DNA from: Paenibacillus sambharensis | Lineage (GTDB): Bacteria > Bacillota > Bacilli > Paenibacillales > Paenibacillaceae | Reading direction: 5' to 3' | Length of the DNA: 64,000 nt | Assembly (NCBI RefSeq): GCF_003233845.1 | Contig: NZ_QKRB01000051.1 | Coordinates: 1-64,000 of the forward strand | Shown: positions 60,659-64,000 of the stretch, in pieces | Layout: every line of letters starts with the position of its first letter | How positions within the stretch are numbered: the first letter of the stretch is position 1 | Program-made: the position numbers and the translations under genes | Notes under the pieces: generated by a model | Database searches by the model: none | Told to the model about the DNA's origin: nothing | What the model saw: only the letters and a program-made list of their open reading frames with translations

Positions 60659-61672
60659 ATGAATAGCTTGTTGAACACTCCCAAACAGAAAGCTGCAGGG
60701 CTTGCTGGCGGGATTCTGCTTCTTCTGCTCAGCATGCTTGCAGCCCTGCTGTTCGGTTATCACCGCTTCACGCTGGTCCAGCTTGCCGAGGCTGTGTTCT
60801 GGTTCGACGGGTCGACGGAGCATCTGCTCATCCGTTCTGTCCGAACACCGACCGTGCTGATCGGCGCGCTCGTCGGAGCCGGGCTTGCCACTGCCGGAGC
60901 TGTGATGCAGGTGCTTACCCGCAATCCGCTCGCCTCTCCCTCTGTGCTGGGCGTGAATGCGGGAGCCGTTCTGGCGATTGTGCTGGCCTTGTCTCTCGCA
61001 AGGCTCGACCTGGGTACCGGACAGCTGATCTGGGTCGCCTTTGCAGGAGCGGCCCTGACAACGCTCTTCGTGTATGCCAGCGGTTCGGCCGGTCCCGGCG
61101 GACTGCAGCCGCTTAAGCTTACGCTTGCTGGTGCAGCTGTAGCAGCCTTCGCAACGTCCATTACGTCAGGGGTCATGCTGCTGAGAGAGGAATCGCTGAG
61201 CGAGACGCTGTTCTGGCTCGTCGGTTCTGTCTCAGGACGCAAGCTGGAGCACTTTACAGCTGTGCTTCCTTACATAGGGGCGGGGCTGCTGCTGGCATTC
61301 AGCATGGGGAAATCGCTGAACATGCTGGCTATGGATGAGGAAGTGGCGAAAGGGCTTGGACACTGGACTGCCCTAGCAAAAGCGGGAGCTGTAGCGGCAG
61401 TCGTACTGCTCGCCGGGGGAGCCGTGGCAATCGCCGGACCGATTGCCTTCGTGGGGCTGATCGTGCCCCATATATGCCGGTATATGGCCGGCGGCAATCA
61501 CAGATGGCTGATTCCCTACTGCACCGTTTACGGAGCGCTGCTGCTTGTAACGGCAGATCTTGTATCCCGCCTCGTGCTGATGCCGAAGGAAATACCGGTC
61601 GGCGTCACAACAGCGATGCTCGGCGTTCCTTTCCTGATCTATCTTGCCAGGAGGGGTGTCCGTGAGCAATAA
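60659..61672 (+). CDS. FecCD-type iron-siderophore ABC permease (first)
   Basis: 337 aa with about nine to ten helices. PTVLIGALVGAGLATAGAVMQ, RNPLASPSVLGVNAGA and GPIAFVGLIVPHICRYMAG are FecCD signatures; the last contacts the ATPase. The start is uncertain: the frame is open back to an ATG in the Fur box (60527) and has another ATG at 60611. ATG at 60659 gives a normal-length N terminus and is preceded by AGGTGG, although 13 bases away. It overlaps the second permease gene. Together they form the membrane channel for ferric-siderophore uptake. Confidence 0.88.
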   Translation: MNSLLNTPKQKAAGLAGGILLLLLSMLAALLFGYHRFTLVQLAEAVFWFDGSTEHLLIRSVRTPTVLIGALVGAGLATAGAVMQVLTRNPLASPSVLGVNAGAVLAIVLALSLARLDLGTGQLIWVAFAGAALTTLFVYASGSAGPGGLQPLKLTLAGAAVAAFATSITSGVMLLREESLSETLFWLVGSVSGRKLEHFTAVLPYIGAGLLLAFSMGKSLNMLAMDEEVAKGLGHWTALAKAGAVAAVVLLAGGAVAIAGPIAFVGLIVPHICRYMAGGNHRWLIPYCTVYGALLLVTADLVSRLVLMPKEIPVGVTTAMLGVPFLIYLARRGVREQ

Positions 61673-62663
61673 GCGACTTGTAACTCTCTGCACGGTGCTC
61701 ACTGCCATCCTTTTTGGTACAACGGCATGGAGCGTTTCCGTCGGCTCGATGAACCTACCGGTGCTGGAGGTAGCTGCCACGCTGCTGGGCGGAGGGGATG
61801 AAACGGACCGGCGGCTGATCTTCAGTCTCCGGCTCCCCCGGATTTTGGTCGCAGCCATGGTGGGTGCAGGACTGGCCGTAGCAGGCGCCATTATGCAGGG
61901 CATCTTCCGCAACCCCCTCGCCGCTCCCGACATCATTGGCATCAATGGCGGCGCTTCAGCAGCCGCTGCTGCTTTTCTGCTCTTCATGAGCGGCCAATAC
62001 AGCATTCACCTGCTGCCTGTCGCAGCATTTGCCGGGGCGGCAGGTGCCGCCGCACTGATCTATGCATTAGCATGGAAGAACGGAGCATCGCCATTCCGGC
62101 TGATTCTGATCGGTATCGGCATTTCATCTGCCGCTTCCGCTCTGACCACATTCCTGCTGATCAGCGGGGATTCCTACCGTGCGGTACAGATTGTCAGCTG
62201 GCTGACCGGTACGGTCTACGGCAAATCCCTGGAGCATGTGTATGCACTTATTCCCTGGGTGGCTGTGTTGATCCCGCTTGCCTGGGGAATGTCGAGACAC
62301 CTTGATGTCCTGGCGCTTGGCGATGCGACGGCAACCGGCGTAGGAAGCGATGTACAGCGTACCCGGCTGGTGCTGCTTATGATAGGTGTAGCGCTCGCCG
62401 GCGCATGTGTCGGCATAGCTGGCGGCATAGCCTTTATCGGATTGATGGCACCGCATATGGCGCGCCGCCTCGCCGGCATTCGTCACCGGGCTATTATCCC
62501 TGTGTCCGCGCTGCTAGGAGCTATCCTGCTGGTCCTAGCCGATCTGGCTGGGCGCACCCTGTTTGCTCCGCAATCCCTGCCAGCGGGAATATTCACAGCC
62601 GGCTTCGGAGCTCCGTTTTTCTTTTATCTGCTGCTAAAGCGCAGTCACAAGACTTCAGGATGA
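61662..62663 (+). CDS. FecCD-type iron-siderophore ABC permease (second)
   Basis: 333 aa. LPRILVAAMVGAGLAVAGAI, RNPLAAPDIIGINGGA and GGIAFIGLMAPHMARRLAG are the same FecCD signatures in FecD/FeuC form. GTG at 61662 is chosen because AGGAGG lies 7 bases before it; it overlaps the end of the first permease gene by 11 bases, so translation is coupled. No ATPase gene is present, as in B. subtilis feuABC, which uses the unlinked YusV. Confidence 0.9.
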   Translation: MSNKRLVTLCTVLTAILFGTTAWSVSVGSMNLPVLEVAATLLGGGDETDRRLIFSLRLPRILVAAMVGAGLAVAGAIMQGIFRNPLAAPDIIGINGGASAAAAAFLLFMSGQYSIHLLPVAAFAGAAGAAALIYALAWKNGASPFRLILIGIGISSAASALTTFLLISGDSYRAVQIVSWLTGTVYGKSLEHVYALIPWVAVLIPLAWGMSRHLDVLALGDATATGVGSDVQRTRLVLLMIGVALAGACVGIAGGIAFIGLMAPHMARRLAGIRHRAIIPVSALLGAILLVLADLAGRTLFAPQSLPAGIFTAGFGAPFFFYLLLKRSHKTSG

Positions 62664-62723
62664 CCGCAGCACCTATTTACCGAACTTATTACTTACTTGA
62701 GAACCAAGGAGAGATTGCTAATC

Positions 62724-63767
62724 ATGTTCCGTACACATTCCAACAAGACCGTTCTTTCTATTCTAATGCTGATCCTGTCCCTCTCGCTCGTCCTGTCCGC
62801 CTGCGGCGGCAATAACAGCGGCAGCAGCACTAATACGCCGCCAGCCAGCCAAACAACCGCCAACAGCAATGCCGGCAATGCTGGCAGTGAGCCTGCGCCT
62901 GGCGAAGCCCAAACGGCGGAGACTACTCGCACTGTCAAGCACAGTATGGGTGAAGAAACGCTCACAGGTACGCCTGAGCGTGTAGTTGTCCTGACACAGG
63001 AAGGAACTGAAGCTGTTCTGGAGCTTGGGATCAAGCCAGTAGGGGCTGTCAATTCCGGCCTCGGTGATGACTGGTTCCCGCACATTCGCAGCGAGATGGA
63101 AGGCGTAACAGAGCTTGGTGATGAAACAGAGCCTAATCTTGAGCTGATACTCAGCCTCAAGCCGGATCTTATCCTAGGCAACAAGGTTCGTCATGAAGAA
63201 ATCTACTCCCAGCTTAAGGAAATCGCACCAACTGTCCTCTCCGAGGATCTTGCGGGCAATTGGAAGGAAAACTTCGTGCTTTATGCAGAGGCGCTTAACA
63301 AGAAGGCGGAAGGCGAAGCGGCCATGGCGGCTTATGATGCACATGTCGAGCAGGCCAAGGCTGAGCTTGGCGACAAGCTTTCCAAGCAAGTATCGCTTGT
63401 CCGCTTCCTGCCGCAGGCTGTCCGCCTCTATATGAAAGACACGTTTGCCGGCGTTATTCTGGCGGACATCGGCTTTGCACGTCCGGCCTCCCAGGACAAG
63501 GACGAATTCATGGAGGTCATTGGCAAGGAACGCATGGCAGACATGGACGGCGACATTATGTTCTACTTCAATGCTGATTATGATGAAGAAAAGGGCGGCA
63601 CCAAGATGCAGGAGGAATGGTTCAGCGATCCGCTCTTCGCTGGTCTGAATGTGGCCAAAACGAATATGACCTTCAAGGTGGACGAAGTCATCTGGAACCT
63701 CTCAGGGGGCATCAAATCCGCTAACCTGCTGGTAGATGAAGTTATCGAGCACGGCAAAAAGCTTTAA
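62724..63767 (+). CDS. Siderophore-binding lipoprotein (FeuA/FecB family)
   Basis: 347 aa. Signal with lipobox LVLSACGG near residue 27, then a Ser/Thr/Asn/Gly-rich spacer (about 30-60) and a class III binding fold: TPERVVVLTQEGTEAVLELG, LILSLKPDLILGNKV, FAGVILADIGFARP. ATG at 62724 is chosen; AAGGAG is 12 bases away. It captures ferric siderophore outside and feeds the two permeases upstream. It is the last gene before a strong terminator. Confidence 0.9.
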   Translation: MFRTHSNKTVLSILMLILSLSLVLSACGGNNSGSSTNTPPASQTTANSNAGNAGSEPAPGEAQTAETTRTVKHSMGEETLTGTPERVVVLTQEGTEAVLELGIKPVGAVNSGLGDDWFPHIRSEMEGVTELGDETEPNLELILSLKPDLILGNKVRHEEIYSQLKEIAPTVLSEDLAGNWKENFVLYAEALNKKAEGEAAMAAYDAHVEQAKAELGDKLSKQVSLVRFLPQAVRLYMKDTFAGVILADIGFARPASQDKDEFMEVIGKERMADMDGDIMFYFNADYDEEKGGTKMQEEWFSDPLFAGLNVAKTNMTFKVDEVIWNLSGGIKSANLLVDEVIEHGKKL

Positions 63768-63783
63768 TCCGAACAAACGTACA

Positions 63784-63833
63784 GAGGCTGGACACAAGCT
63801 GACTGCAGCTTGTATCCAGCCTCTTCTTATTTG
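63784..63833 (+). terminator. Rho-independent terminator of the siderophore operon
   Basis: GAGGCTGGA (63784-63792) pairs with TCCAGCCTC (63815-63823) around an inner CAAGCTGACTGCAGCTTG fold and is followed by TTCTTATTT. It lies 17 bases past the stop. Confidence 0.8.
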
Positions 63834-63841
63834 CTGCATTG

Positions 63842-64000
63842 TCATGTCAGCAGCGTATCCAGCGCCCGGCTGTATTTGTCCAGCCTCTTATGAGTCTTCT
63901 CCGAAGGCTTCTTCTTCTTGGTCTGCTCGATATTATCCAGCAGGTCCAGTATCTTTACCCGGCTTGCCAGCGGATTTTGCTTGATCCGCAGAATGAATGC
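63842..64000 (-). CDS. C-terminal part of an HD/SpoT-like protein, cut by the window edge
   Basis: The last 52 residues of a minus-strand gene, read directly from the sequence: it starts AFILRIKQNPLASRVKILDL, continues through LDNIEQTKKKKPS, and ends LDKYSRALDTLLT before TGA (63842-63844). The pattern R-V-K-x-x-D-L-x-D-N is the second metal-side motif of HD-domain (p)ppGpp hydrolase-like proteins. The N terminus is outside the window, so the enzyme type is tentative. Confidence 0.55.
   Translation of the reverse strand, partial: AFILRIKQNPLASRVKILDLLDNIEQTKKKKPSEKTHKRLDKYSRALDTLLT

Overview
The window reads as chromosome of a Paenibacillus-like, spore-forming Firmicute. The support is strong purine-rich Shine-Dalgarno sites, about 50% GC, a YesM/YesN-type two-component system beside an LplA/LplB/YtcP-type sugar transporter, an SLH-anchored GH3 enzyme, a KatX-like catalase, YqkE, OhrR, and a Firmicute type VII secretion locus. 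Most genes lie on the minus strand. The species assignment is inference.

Layout: 1-1669 is an intact IS3-family (IS150-type) element. 1699-8564 holds an HMGL-like aldolase, a lipoprotein, a nuclease-truncated UvrC paralogue behind a LexA box, a chemoreceptor with a sigma-D-type promoter, and a divergent ohrR/glutathione peroxidase pair sharing OhrR operators. 8718-16480 holds a catalase, a yqkE pair, a second chemoreceptor behind a GAF-PP2C-HATPase fusion, and fetAB. 16553-23728 is a sugar ABC transporter (lplB-ytcP-lplA) with its histidine kinase and AraC-type response regulator and an upstream cre site. 23988-28356 holds two DHA2 drug exporters, each with its own MarR regulator. 28572-29183 encodes a secreted TIMP-like protein.

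The most interesting part is 29326-46205, a long co-directional type VII secretion (T7SSb-like) locus. In transcription order it encodes a transmembrane kinase-like protein, a secreted stalk-domain protein, FHA-EssC, the ubiquitin-like EsaB/YukD, two WXG100 proteins, a lipoprotein, a lipase with a C-terminal helical targeting-type domain, two small helical partner proteins, a glycine-zipper protein, a polytopic membrane protein, two small related proteins, a Ser/Thr kinase fused to a VWA domain, and a PP2C-like phosphatase. Two ideas follow. First, lipoprotein, lipase and two small helical proteins match the reverse-domain lipase toxin/immunity arrangement (TslA/TilA type). Second, kinase-VWA, PP2C and FHA resemble the threonine-phosphorylation switch of type VI secretion (PpkA/PppA/Fha), here attached to type VII secretion. 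No EssA or EsaA is seen.

46637-50836 holds a molybdopterin oxidoreductase and a third chemoreceptor. 51133-55741 is a tight phnD-phnE-phnC-selD-mnmH operon that joins a phosphonate-type transporter to selenophosphate and selenouridine synthesis. 55924-58761 holds an IDEAL-domain protein and an SLH-anchored NagZ-like glycosidase. 58850-63767 is an iron-siderophore uptake locus: a Btr-like AraC regulator divergent from two FecCD permeases and a binding lipoprotein, with a Fur box and tandem repeats between them. The window ends inside a gene for an HD/SpoT-like protein. No tRNA, rRNA or CRISPR array was seen.
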